A stretch of 32,646 nucleotides of DNA from Mycobacterium angelicum (GCF_002086155.1 NZ_MVHE01000058.1:1-32646), one strand, 5' to 3'. Shown: positions 15,894 to 24,180, counted from the first letter of the stretch. Made by a program: numbers and translations. Notes: generated by a model not told the origin, from the sequence alone.

Positions 15894-16538
15894 TCAGGGG
15901 ATCGTGAGCAGCTGGCCGGGATGAATCAGGTCCGGGTTGGCGATACCGCTGGCGTCGGCGATCACCTGGTATTTGCTGCCGTCGCCGTAGAAGCGCTCCG
16001 CGATGCCCCACAGGGTGTCGCCGGGTTCGACGGTGTACGTGCGGGCAGTGTCTTCCGGAGCGGGCCCGGGGGCCATCGCCGCGCTGCCGTCCCCGGCCGG
16101 CCCCGAGACCGGTTCGGCGGCGGGCTCGGCCACGGGTTCGGGCGCGACGTTCGTGGTCACGTCCTGGTTGGCAGGTTCAGCCGCCGGTGGCGGGGGCGGT
16201 ACATCACCCTCGGTGTGGGAGGCCCACGCCGCCGTCCCGTCCGCAGCGTAAAGCACCAGGTTGCCGTCGTCCTGCAGCACGAGTCTGACGTTCTTCTTGC
16301 CCTTGGTGTCGGTGTGCCAGACCGGGTTGTCCGGCGTGTAGAGGACGAAGTTGCCGTCGCCCTGCACTTCGGCGCGCACGACGTCCTGGCCGTTGGTCGC
16401 CGAAGCCCAGCGGGGTTCGCCCCGCGCCGCCAGCACCAGGTTCCCGTCCTCCTGCAGGGTGACGGTGAACGCCCCATTGCAGGAGGTGAGCGACTCGCCC
16501 CGGCCGAGCTGTTGTCCCTCGTTCAGCGTGTCTGTCAT
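15894..16538 (-). CDS. B-type (monocot mannose-binding) lectin with C-terminal LysM domain
   Basis: A 214-residue carbohydrate-binding protein. Residues 1-110 form a bulb-type lectin domain with three mannose-site motifs of the QxDxNxVxY kind: QEDGNLVLA at 29-37 (Tyr replaced by Ala), and intact QGDGNFVLY at 59-67 and QDDGNLVLY at 89-97. A Pro/Ala/Glu-rich linker covers about 113-165. A LysM peptidoglycan-binding domain (YTVEPGDTLWGIAERFYGDG...) fills 167-214. No signal peptide is visible at the N-terminus, so how it would reach the wall is unclear. It lies 12 bases after the enoyl reductase-like gene and upstream of valS. I recall a lectin of this architecture studied in M. smegmatis, so the domain pair is known; this genomic position is what I find unusual. 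Confidence 0.93.
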   Translation of the reverse strand: MTDTLNEGQQLGRGESLTSCNGAFTVTLQEDGNLVLAARGEPRWASATNGQDVVRAEVQGDGNFVLYTPDNPVWHTDTKGKKNVRLVLQDDGNLVLYAADGTAAWASHTEGDVPPPPPAAEPANQDVTTNVAPEPVAEPAAEPVSGPAGDGSAAMAPGPAPEDTARTYTVEPGDTLWGIAERFYGDGSKYQVIADASGIANPDLIHPGQLLTIP

Positions 16539-16550
16539 GGCCTGTCCTCC

Positions 16551-17810
16551 CTAATCGGTTAGCCGCTCGGTTTGCAGCGATACCCCCGCCGCCGGGAAAC
16601 GCTCGAGCAGCGCGTCACCCATCGCGGCCGCCGGCGTCAGCACCCCGTGCAGGTCGGACAGCTTGTCGCGGTCGAACGCCAACGCCAGGCCGCACTCCCC
16701 CAGCAGCACCGAGGTCGCCTTGTAACCCGGATCGCCGCGCTGCTCCATCCGCGCGACGTAGCGAGCGCCGTTGGTCGTGGTGGTGTACGTCTCGATGCGG
16801 TAGAAGCCGCGCTCCCGGGCCTTGGCGCTGGGACCGCTGCCGGGTTTGGGGACGACACGCTCCACCGCTCGGCGCGGCAGCAGGTTGAAATAGCGGCTGC
16901 CCAAACCGAACATCGCGTTGGTAGCGCCCGTCACCACCGCTGATGCCACGGGCGCCAGCGGCGACGACCCCAGGCTCACGGTTTCGGTGTAGCGGAATCG
17001 CCGGCCGTACGCCCAGTCCAGCAGCGCGTTACTGCGCCGCACGATCCGGGTGTTGTAGGGCGCCATCGCAAATCCCGCTGTCCACAAGCCCTTCAATTCC
17101 GGAGCGAGCTGGCGACCCCGCCGCAACGGCATATCGGGCTGCGCGCCGACTTCGGGTTCCGCGCCGCGGTCGGTGGACAGCGTGTACGGGTCGGCAAGTT
17201 GGCGCCGAGCCTCGGCATCGCTGGAGGCGGTGCTGAATATTTCCAGCATCGAGGCGATGGTTCCGCCGGATGCGCCGCCGCGGAATGCGCGCACCACGAA
17301 GTTGGTGTCCGTAAGCTCACCTGCGTCGTCGTCGCGTGCGGCCCGGTACAGCGCGTAAACGGTCAGATCCGATGGGACAGAGTCGAATCCGCAGGCATGC
17401 ACGATGCGCGCGCCGGTGTCGACGGCTTGCTTGTGATAGTGGTCGATGCTCTCGCGGACGAACATCGCCTCACCGGTGAGGTCTGCGTAATCGGTGCCCG
17501 CGGCCGCGCAGGCGGCCACCAGCGGCGGTCCGTAGCGGGCGTAGGGGCCAACCGTGGTGATGACGACCCTGGTGCGGGCGGCCATCTCGTCGAGCGTCGA
17601 TTGCGAAGACGCATCGGCGGTCACGAGCTCCCACGACTGCGCCGAAGTCCCCAGGGTGTTGCGGACGGCCTTGAGACGGTCGGTGGAGCGGCCGGCCAGC
17701 GCGATGCGCGCGCCGTTGGCGGCTCGGGCCAGATATTCGGCGGTCAGCTTCCCAACGAAGCCGGTTGCGCCATACAGAACGATGTCGAATTCACGATCCG
17801 GTGCAGTCAC
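16551..17810 (-). CDS. Trans-acting enoyl reductase-like / saccharopine dehydrogenase-like oxidoreductase (Rv2449c-type)
   Basis: An NAD(P)-dependent oxidoreductase of the family that includes the mycobacterial trans-acting enoyl reductase (Rv2953). An N-terminal Rossmann motif LYGATGFVGKL lies at about residues 10-20, followed by a saccharopine dehydrogenase-like fold. VHACGFDSVPSDL in the middle is characteristic of the family. I chose GTG 17810, which gives 419 residues, the length I remember for Rv2449c, and starts the protein at TAPDREFDIVLYGATG. ATG 17867 is possible but adds unlikely sequence. The substrate of this paralogue is not established; lipid biosynthesis is the family theme. 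It heads the minus-strand run leading to valS. Confidence 0.88.
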   Translation of the reverse strand: MTAPDREFDIVLYGATGFVGKLTAEYLARAANGARIALAGRSTDRLKAVRNTLGTSAQSWELVTADASSQSTLDEMAARTRVVITTVGPYARYGPPLVAACAAAGTDYADLTGEAMFVRESIDHYHKQAVDTGARIVHACGFDSVPSDLTVYALYRAARDDDAGELTDTNFVVRAFRGGASGGTIASMLEIFSTASSDAEARRQLADPYTLSTDRGAEPEVGAQPDMPLRRGRQLAPELKGLWTAGFAMAPYNTRIVRRSNALLDWAYGRRFRYTETVSLGSSPLAPVASAVVTGATNAMFGLGSRYFNLLPRRAVERVVPKPGSGPSAKARERGFYRIETYTTTTNGARYVARMEQRGDPGYKATSVLLGECGLALAFDRDKLSDLHGVLTPAAAMGDALLERFPAAGVSLQTERLTD

Positions 17811-17886
17811 TGACCCGACGCTACTACTGCTGTTCGGTGGGCAGCGACAGGCCGTCTCGGGGACCATCTCGGGCTAGCTTTAGCCC

Positions 17887-18285
17887 ATGGCACAACGGTT
17901 CGTTGTCATCAGAGCGGGCATCGCCGGCTTGGCGACCGCGGTAGCGGCTTCAGCAGCGGGGTTTTGACGTCAGCGTCATCGAAGCACGCACAGACACATC
18001 GCCGGGTGCCGCGGGTGTCAGGGGATAGCAGACGCCGCGATCCTGGGGGCTTTCGTCGACCGGGCGACCGACCTGCCAACCGCGTTCGACCGATTCGCTA
18101 GGTTCCGCCGGCCGCGGGTCGCGTCGCCGGTGCGCGAGTCTGCGCTAATTGGCCGGGCTATCAACCTACGGCCGGCGCATCTCAGTACCGTCGTGTGCCG
18201 CGCGGCCGGCCTGGCACCCGAGGCCCGGTTCACCCGGCATCTGGCCTCGGTTGCGGGGCGCTCGGCGTTCACGTTGCCGGCTTAA
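17887..18285 (+). pseudogene. Decayed FAD-dependent monooxygenase/oxidoreductase (frameshift and internal deletion)
   Basis: ATG 17887 begins a degenerate FAD-binding site (MAQRFVVIRAGIAGLATAVAAS), which hits a stop at 17965. The sequence continues in the +1 frame as QRGFDVSVIEARTDTSPGAAG, the rest of the beta-alpha-beta fold, until TAG. The original frame then resumes from about 18034 as FVDRATDLPTAFDRFARFRRPR, the typical C-terminal helix of the FAD_binding_3 monooxygenases, and runs to TAA at 18285. The middle 250 or so residues are missing. The first glycine of the GxGxxG motif is replaced (IRAG instead of IGAG). This is therefore a gene remnant, not a functional enzyme. I recall nothing at this place in M. 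tuberculosis. Confidence 0.75.
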
Positions 18286-18321
18286 CGGCCCCGTTCAGGA
18301 CGACAACCCGGCTAGAACGAC

Positions 18322-18351
18322 GAAGTGCCGGGCCCGAAGGCCCGGCACTTC
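18322..18351 (-). terminator. rpfE terminator with UUCG tetraloop
   Basis: A perfect 13-bp stem (GAAGTGCCGGGCC / GGCCCGGCACTTC). The loop reads TTCG on the minus strand and is closed by a C-G pair, the very stable cUUCGg tetraloop. It starts 30 bases after the rpfE stop. No T tract follows. It also faces the end of the pseudogene. Confidence 0.8.
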
Positions 18352-18381
18352 AGCGGTCTTGCGATCGAGTCTTGCTATCGA

Positions 18382-18978
18382 TCAGCCACGCCGCCCGCAG
18401 ACGGGCCAGGCGCCGATGCCCTGCGAGTGCAGCACATTCTCGGCCACCCGAATCTGCTCCTCACGGCTGGCGCTGGCCGCGGAACCCGAGCCACCGTTGG
18501 CGTGCCAGGTGCCGGCGGTGAACTGCAGGCCGCCGGAGAAGCCGTTGCCGGTATTGATGGCCCAGTTTCCACCCGACTCACACTGCGCGATCGCGTCCCA
18601 GTTCACGCTGTACGCCTTGATCGGGGCGGGCGCGGGGGGCTCTTCGACCGGTGCCGGCGGTGGCGGCACGTTCGGGTCGAAGTCCACCGGCTCGGGAGCC
18701 GGCGCCGGCGGCACGTCGACCGGGGCGATTTCGGCGTCGGGCGCCGGTGGGACGTTCGGGTCAAAACCGACCAGCTCCGGAGCCGGTGCGTCGGGGGCCG
18801 GCGCGTCGGCGGCCGGCGCATCCGGAGCCGGCGGCGCCGCGTTCGGGTCGAAGCCCACAGCGTCGGGGCCGGGAGCGGCGTTGGGGTCCGCCGGATCGGC
18901 ATAGGCGATACCGGAGGGCAAAGTCACGAGCGTCCCTGTGATCGCGGCGACAACGAGCGTCTTACGGACGTTCTTCAA
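18382..18978 (-). CDS. rpfE: Resuscitation-promoting factor RpfE
   Basis: A secreted peptidoglycan-cleaving protein that wakes dormant cells. From the TTG start at 18978 (ribosome site AAAGGAA upstream) it has 198 residues. The signal peptide covers about 1-28 (cleavage near AYA/DP). A proline/alanine-rich linker at 30-121 has three copies of the [GD]FDPNxxPP unit, at 43, 71 and 99. The Rpf lysozyme-like domain is at 122-198 with the catalytic Glu134 in AQCESGGNW and a disulfide pair Cys133/Cys194. Mature C-terminal sequence EEQIRVAENVLHSQGIGAWPVCGRRG matches RpfE. It is longer than M. tuberculosis RpfE (172 residues as I recall), because of the repeats in the linker. A longer in-frame ATG start at 19020 is unlikely. 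Confidence 0.95.
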   Translation of the reverse strand: MKNVRKTLVVAAITGTLVTLPSGIAYADPADPNAAPGPDAVGFDPNAAPPAPDAPAADAPAPDAPAPELVGFDPNVPPAPDAEIAPVDVPPAPAPEPVDFDPNVPPPPAPVEEPPAPAPIKAYSVNWDAIAQCESGGNWAINTGNGFSGGLQFTAGTWHANGGSGSAASASREEQIRVAENVLHSQGIGAWPVCGRRG

Positions 18979-20051
18979 TCTTGTTCCTTTCGCGGTGCGC
19001 GCGCGCCAAAGCCAGCCCACTGCGGTGGGTTGGGGTCATGCGGTTCGTTATTGCTGCTCTGAGACGTGCCGTCTGGTTTCGACACGACAGCGGAGGGCTT
19101 GGATCGCCCGGCGCGGCTCTCTGCCACGCCTGCGGGGCGGCTGATCATTCAGCGCCAGCCCCGGCTCCGCTCGCACGCGGGTCCGTGGATTCAATTTTTG
19201 TGTTATTACTGCGGCCCATTTTCGGGCTAAGAGGACCGTACGATAACGATTTGGATTCGTCACCCCGGCCCAGTGGGTATATCAGTTCTATAACAAGCCG
19301 ATCACGCTAGCGCCGCGAAATTGTTCTTGCAGGTCAGCTTGCGATTATCGACGCCCGTCAAGTTTTTCTCGGACAGCGCTACCGTGAGCCGAATCACGCA
19401 CATATTGTGAACTGGGCCACGCATTTGCCGTGGGCAATAGGTTGGCGCCGCGACGACTTGCGGCGAGCACTTCCCGGTGACCCATGTCATAGTGGACCGC
19501 ACCTCAACGTCCACCTCACATTCAGCCGATGCGCTAGCGCATCCGGTTCCCTAATGCACAGGGGTACAACACTATTCGTCGGCCATACGGTACCCCTGCC
19601 GCAAGAGACCAACCTTGGGACGGCGAATCGCACCGAATCCGAATGTTCCTTGCTGCCAACGCGTTTCGCTGCGTCCAGACAGAAGTGACATGGGCCCGCC
19701 CCGGTGTGGACCGCTACGCAAGTGCGCTTCGTCAGGTAGCCGCGCCGGAGCGTCATTTACCGCTCACGCCTTTGCTGCGGACCGTTGATTTCCCAACTTG
19801 GTACGCGAATCGAATGGTATCGCCATATCGGCCGGCGCAGCCCTAAACTCCTTCTGCCACAACGCATTACGGCAGATAACGCCAGCCCGCGGCCCGGACG
19901 GGCCCATTCCTTCGGAAAAGCTAAAAACCAAAGGCGCGGCATAAATTCACGTCTGAATTAGAAAAAAGAATGCAGCATATCCGCAAGAAAGGATGGGCGG
20001 AATTTAGCTAGAAATTACCGCAACTGCCTCACATTGAATAATTCGGCGTTT
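18979..20051. other. About 1.07 kb without a convincing gene upstream of rpfE
   Basis: The part next to rpfE (18979-19300) probably holds its promoter and leader, which on the minus strand contains a GC-rich, structured block at about 19080-19195. The rest, to the mobA stop at 20052, is noticeably less GC-rich, especially 19930-20045, with several short open frames but none with a recognisable product or good ribosome site. Candidates such as 19302-19514 (-) and 19643-19846 (+) have some coding character and may be decayed genes. I see no tRNA or insertion-sequence ends here. Confidence 0.5.
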
Positions 20052-20645
20052 TCAGCGACCGGGCGCCACGGCCACCCGCAGGTCGGCAGCCGAATTCACA
20101 TTGGTCAGCGGCCGCGAATCCGACACCACGATCTGCTGTGCGTCGGAAGCGTTGACCAGGTCGCTCATTTTGCGCTTGCCGGCCGCGAACAGGGCGTCCA
20201 CCCGGTCGGCCAGATCCGTCCGGTACACCGCCGCCAGATAGTGGGTGCGCCCGTCCCACGGCAACACCACTTCGGCGTTGGTCTCGGCGGCCAGGCGGGC
20301 CAGCTCGTCGATCAATTCGACTGTGAGATAAGGCATGTCGACAGCGGAGACAAACGCAAACCGCGCGCCGGCCTCAGCGGCTGCGCGCAATCCACGACCG
20401 GTCGCCGGCAACGGTCCCAACCCGCGCAGCTCGTCACGCAGAACCGGAACCTGCAGCGCGGGCAGCGGTTGCCCCTGGGCAGCGATCACGAACACCTGCT
20501 CGCAGCGCTGTCCAAGGATGCCGACCACTTGTTCCACCAGGGTGGTCGTTCCGCCAGGGATCGGCATGGTGGCTTTGTCGCGGCCCATCCGGCGGGATTC
20601 GCCGCCGGCCAAGACGACCCCGGCCAGAGACACTGTGTCGGGCAT
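20052..20645 (-). CDS. mobA: Molybdenum cofactor guanylyltransferase
   Basis: Links GMP from GTP to molybdopterin to make the guanine dinucleotide form of molybdenum cofactor. 197 residues from ATG 20645. The nucleotidyltransferase signature LAGGESRRMGRDKA is near the N-terminus, then the metal-binding SAVDMPYL and the guanine-contacting part LRDELRGLGPL. It lies 13 bases after korB on the same strand, so it may be cotranscribed with korAB. An open frame extends further upstream into korB, but its translation is not protein-like there, so the ATG 20645 start is preferred. Confidence 0.93.
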   Translation of the reverse strand: MPDTVSLAGVVLAGGESRRMGRDKATMPIPGGTTTLVEQVVGILGQRCEQVFVIAAQGQPLPALQVPVLRDELRGLGPLPATGRGLRAAAEAGARFAFVSAVDMPYLTVELIDELARLAAETNAEVVLPWDGRTHYLAAVYRTDLADRVDALFAAGKRKMSDLVNASDAQQIVVSDSRPLTNVNSAADLRVAVAPGR

Positions 20646-20658
20646 GGATTCGGCCACC

Positions 20659-21750
20659 TCAGTCGACTGTCCAGGTGTCACGACCGCGCAGTAACGATTG
20701 CAGCGCGGCGGTGTCAGACGGCTTGGAGCTCTGAGCGGCGTGGACCTGAGAGCGCGCCGCGTCATCGTAGGTGGGCCGGCTGATGTGCCGGAAGATCCCG
20801 AGCACGGTGTGCTCGAGGTTCTGGTCGGACAGCCGGGACAGGGCGAAGGCGTACGCCGCATCGTCGGCGTGTGCATCATGGACCACGATCTCCTCGACGG
20901 CCACGTCGGCCGTCTTGGCGACATCGAGGCTGAAACCGGATTTCACCACGCAGTATTCGCCGTTGGCCCCGAACACGATCGGCTCGCCGTGGCGGACGTT
21001 GATCACCCGCTCCTCGGCGCCCTCCTTACGCAGAGCGTCGAACGAACCGTCGTTGAAGATTGGGCAGTCCTGCAAGATTTCAACCAATGCCGCGCCACGA
21101 TGCTCGGCCGCCGCCCGCAGCACTTCCGACAGGCCGGCGCGATCGGAGTCCAGCGCGCGGCCGACAAACGTCGCCTCGGCGCCCAGGGCCAAGGACACCG
21201 GGTTGAAGGGTTGATCCAGCGAACCCATCGGGGTCGACTTGGTGATCTTGCCGACCTCGGACGTCGGCGAATACTGGCCTTTGGTCAGGCCGTAAATCCG
21301 GTTGTTGAACAGCAGCACTGTGATGTTGACGTTGCGCCGCATCGCGTGGATCAGGTGGTTGCCGCCGATCGACAAGGCGTCGCCGTCACCGGTCACCACC
21401 CATACCGAGAGGTCCTCGCGGGCCAGCGCCAACCCGGTGGCGATCGCCGGTGCGCGGCCGTGAATCGAGTGGAACCCGTAGGTCTCCAGGTAGTACGGGA
21501 AGCGGCTGGAGCAGCCGATGCCGCTGATGAACACGATGTTCTCGCGGCGTAGCCCGAGCTCAGGCAGGAAATTACGGATGGTGTTGAGGATGACGTAGTC
21601 GCCACAACCCGGACACCAGCGCACCTCCTGGTCGCTGGTGAAGTCCTTGCCCTTCAGCGGCGGTTCCCCAACAGGCAGAGTGGGCACCCCGGTGTTTTTG
21701 GTCAACCTCGGTGTCAGACCGAGATCGGTGCCCGCCAGATTGCCGGTCAT
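20659..21750 (-). CDS. korB: 2-oxoglutarate:ferredoxin oxidoreductase, beta subunit
   Basis: Together with KorA it oxidises 2-oxoglutarate to succinyl-CoA with reduction of ferredoxin, a CoA-dependent route for the TCA cycle in mycobacteria. This 363-residue subunit binds thiamine diphosphate: VTGDGDALSIGGNHLIHAMRR contains the GDGx(n)N motif, and RWCPGCGDYVIL has the Cys residues typical of the iron-sulfur and TPP entry. Its start overlaps the end of korA by four bases (21747-21750), so they are coupled. mobA follows after 13 bases. Confidence 0.95.
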   Translation of the reverse strand: MTGNLAGTDLGLTPRLTKNTGVPTLPVGEPPLKGKDFTSDQEVRWCPGCGDYVILNTIRNFLPELGLRRENIVFISGIGCSSRFPYYLETYGFHSIHGRAPAIATGLALAREDLSVWVVTGDGDALSIGGNHLIHAMRRNVNITVLLFNNRIYGLTKGQYSPTSEVGKITKSTPMGSLDQPFNPVSLALGAEATFVGRALDSDRAGLSEVLRAAAEHRGAALVEILQDCPIFNDGSFDALRKEGAEERVINVRHGEPIVFGANGEYCVVKSGFSLDVAKTADVAVEEIVVHDAHADDAAYAFALSRLSDQNLEHTVLGIFRHISRPTYDDAARSQVHAAQSSKPSDTAALQSLLRGRDTWTVD

Positions 21751-23723
21751 TCGATAGCTCCCGCTCCAATTGTGGCCGCCCCCAGTTTGGCGACCATCAT
21801 TTTGTCTTGCTCAATCTCAGCCAGTGTTCCGCCCAGCGCCGCGCGGATGACGCGGCCCACCTCGTCGGCCAGGAATGAGAGCCCCTGAACCTTGCTGACG
21901 GATTGGACGTCGACCAAGTACTTTGCCCGCAGCAGCATCGCCAGCTGACCCAGGTTCATTTCCGGGCACACAACCTGCGGGTAGCGCCGCAGCACGTCAC
22001 CCAGATTCGCCGGGAACGGGTTCAGGTAGCGCAGGTGGGCATGCGCGACCTTGACGCCTTTGCGTCGCGCGCGCCGGCAGGCTTCACCGATCGGGCCGTA
22101 GGAACTGCCCCACCCGATCAGCAGCAGCTCAGCGTCGCCGGTTGGATCGTCGACTTCCAGATCCGGGATGCTGATGCCGTCGATCTTGGCCTGGCGTATC
22201 CGGACCATGAGGTCGTGATTGATGGGCTCATAGGAGATGGCGCCGGAGCCGTTGGCCGCTTCCAGTCCGCCGATGCGGTGCTCCAGTCCGGGAGTCCCCG
22301 GAACCGCGAATTGGCGGGCGAGGGTCTCGGGATCGCGGTTGTAAGGCTGGAACGGCTCGCCCGGCTGGGCGAACTTGTGCTTGATGGGCTTGAACGAATT
22401 GATGTCCGGGATACGCCACGGCTCAGAGCCATTGGCGATGGCGCCGTCGGACAGCACGATCACCGGTGTGTGGTAGGACACCGCGATCCGGACGGCCTCG
22501 ATGGCGGTTTCGAAACAGTCCGAGGGCGACCGCGGCGCCACCACTGCCACCGGCGACTCGCCATTGCGGCCGAACAGCGCCTGCAGCAAGTCGGCCTGCT
22601 CGGTCTTGGTGGGCAGACCGGTAGAGGGTCCGCCGCGCTGGACGTCGATGACGATCAGCGGCAACTCGGTCATCACACTGAGGCCGAGCGCTTCGGATTT
22701 GAGCGAAATACCAGGACCCGACGTGCTCGTCACGCCCAGCGCGCCGCCGTAAGAGGCGCCGATGGCGGCGCAGATGCCGCCGATCTCGTCTTCGGCCTGG
22801 AAGGTAATGACGTTGAAGTTCTTGTGCTTGGAAAGCTCGTGCAGGATGTCCGACGCCGGGGTGATCGGGTAGCTGCCGAGCACCACCTGCTTGTCGGCGA
22901 GCTGGCCGGCCGCAACGATGCCGTAGGCCAGCGCCGTGTTGCCGGAGATCTGCCGGTATTCCCCGGCCGGCAATGAAGCCTTGGACACCTCGTAGGTGGT
23001 GCCGAAGGCCTCAGTGGTCTCGCCGTAGTTCCAGCCCGCCTTCAGCGCCAGGACGTTGGCCTCCGCGATGTCGGGCTTGCGGGCGAACTTCTCCCTGATG
23101 AAGCTCTCACTGGTCTTCATCGGCCGTCCGTACATCCAGGACAACAACCCCAGCGCGAACATGTTCTTGGCGCGCTGGCCATCCTTCTTCGACGCACCGA
23201 TCGTCTCCACGGCGCCCAGCGTCAGCGTCGTCATCGCGACCGAGTGCACCACGTATTCCTCGAGCTCATCGGACTCCAGCGGGTTGGTTACATAACCAAC
23301 CTTGGTCAGATTGCGTTTGGTGAACTCGTCGGAATTGGCGATTATCATTCCGCCTCGCGGGAGGTCGCCGATGTTGGCCTTCAATGCCGCGGGATTCATG
23401 GCGACGAGCACGTCGGGCCGGTCGCCGGCGGTCAGAATGTCATAGTCGGCGATTTGAATCTGGAAAGAGGAAACGCCGGGCAAGGTGCCTGCGGGAGCCC
23501 TGATCTCGGCGGGGTAGTTCGGCTGGGTCGCCAGGTCGTTGCCGAAAAGTGCTGCTTCGGAGGTGAACCGGTCGCCGGTCAGCTGCATACCGTCGCCGGA
23601 GTCGCCAGCGAAACGAATAACAACATTCTCCAGGCGCTTCCGGCCGGATCCGGAATCAGGAGCTCCGGTATCAGACTCTGACCCGGCCCCGCTGCCGTTC
23701 GGATCCACGTCTCCGCCTTCCAT
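21747..23723 (-). CDS. korA: 2-oxoglutarate:ferredoxin oxidoreductase, gamma-alpha fused subunit
   Basis: A 658-residue subunit of the ferredoxin-dependent 2-oxoglutarate oxidoreductase. Residues about 33-215 form the gamma domain (VVIRFAGDSGDGMQLTGDRF; IRAPAGTLPGVSSFQ), and the following part is the alpha domain with AYGIVAAGQLADKQVVLGSYPITPASDIL and EDEIGGICAAIGASYGGALG. This gamma-alpha fusion is the normal mycobacterial KorA. Start ATG 23723 gives an N-terminal disordered stretch of about 30 residues. It is followed by korB with a 4-base overlap. The substrate is assigned from family context; pyruvate or other 2-oxoacids are less likely. Confidence 0.94.
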   Translation of the reverse strand: MEGGDVDPNGSGAGSESDTGAPDSGSGRKRLENVVIRFAGDSGDGMQLTGDRFTSEAALFGNDLATQPNYPAEIRAPAGTLPGVSSFQIQIADYDILTAGDRPDVLVAMNPAALKANIGDLPRGGMIIANSDEFTKRNLTKVGYVTNPLESDELEEYVVHSVAMTTLTLGAVETIGASKKDGQRAKNMFALGLLSWMYGRPMKTSESFIREKFARKPDIAEANVLALKAGWNYGETTEAFGTTYEVSKASLPAGEYRQISGNTALAYGIVAAGQLADKQVVLGSYPITPASDILHELSKHKNFNVITFQAEDEIGGICAAIGASYGGALGVTSTSGPGISLKSEALGLSVMTELPLIVIDVQRGGPSTGLPTKTEQADLLQALFGRNGESPVAVVAPRSPSDCFETAIEAVRIAVSYHTPVIVLSDGAIANGSEPWRIPDINSFKPIKHKFAQPGEPFQPYNRDPETLARQFAVPGTPGLEHRIGGLEAANGSGAISYEPINHDLMVRIRQAKIDGISIPDLEVDDPTGDAELLLIGWGSSYGPIGEACRRARRKGVKVAHAHLRYLNPFPANLGDVLRRYPQVVCPEMNLGQLAMLLRAKYLVDVQSVSKVQGLSFLADEVGRVIRAALGGTLAEIEQDKMMVAKLGAATIGAGAIE

Positions 23724-23945
23724 CTGTTATCCGGACAGGCACTCCATCGCAGCTTCAGGTTACGCGCCGTCGGAGTGACTTCCCCCGGTCTTCACGTTTA
23801 TGTCACTGGCGGTATCAATTATGGCATTACTTTAAGGACCGCGTTGGCGCGTCGGGCATGCCATGTGCGCCTATGCCACGACTAAAAGCCGATGTCAGCG
23901 CCTTGCCGAAGAGCGATGCGGAAGCAAACTGTGGTTTTGGTCACG
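23724..23945 (-). promoter_or_regulatory. korA upstream region
   Basis: About 220 bases between the transporter remnant and the korA start. No gene is seen. It should hold the korAB-mobA promoter; I did not find a confident -35/-10 pair. It is more A+T-rich around 23800-23835 than the surrounding genes. Confidence 0.3.
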
Positions 23946-24180
23946 TCACTTCGGCGGGTTGCGGCCAATCGGCGCAGCTGCCCGCCAACCGGGAGGAACA
24001 CGTTCTAGTTTTTGACTATTTGACGCTTCATGGGCGCTGTTTGGGGCACCGCGAGGCGCCCATTGCCATGAATGCCGCGTTGTACCCCGCTGCGACAACG
24101 ATCGAGCCGGCGACGAAGTTGGACACCGACGCGCCGATTCCGGTCGCCGCGGCAACTGCACCCAAGCTGACGTTGACCCC
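23946..24180 (-). pseudogene. 3' remnant of an MFS transporter gene
   Basis: Right after the clpX stop on the same strand, the minus strand reads VNVSLGAVAAATGIGASVSN, then FVAGSIVVAAGYNAAFMAMGA (24178 to about 24050). This is the last pair of membrane helices of a major facilitator transporter of the drug/efflux kind. The frame ends at 24028. A shifted frame continues as a transporter-like hydrophilic tail (RGAPNSAHEASNSQ...) to a stop at 23946. The rest of the gene, some 350 codons, has been deleted up to the clpX end. M. tuberculosis, as I recall, has the intact MFS gene Rv2456c exactly here and in this orientation. Confidence 0.6.

Noticed and set aside
14252..15907. 551-codon plus-strand frame opposite valS
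   Set aside because: An antisense frame in a high-GC gene. ValRS motifs are complete on the other strand, and the plus frame has no recognisable domain.
18018..18272. 84-codon minus-strand frame opposite the pseudogene
   Set aside because: Antisense to the FAD monooxygenase remnant, whose C-terminal helix is recognisable on the plus strand.
19302..19514. 70-codon minus-strand frame in the same gap
   Set aside because: Third positions near the end are GC-rich, which hints at coding, but no product is recognised and the start is uncertain. Kept only as a remark in the gap entry.
19407..19688. 93-codon plus-strand frame in the rpfE-mobA gap
   Set aside because: No recognisable family, no clear ribosome site, and poor codon bias. 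It could be part of a decayed gene, but I cannot support it.
19643..19846. 67-codon plus-strand frame in the same gap
   Set aside because: Its sequence looks somewhat protein-like, but there is no ribosome site, domain or neighbour to support it, and overlapping frames exist.
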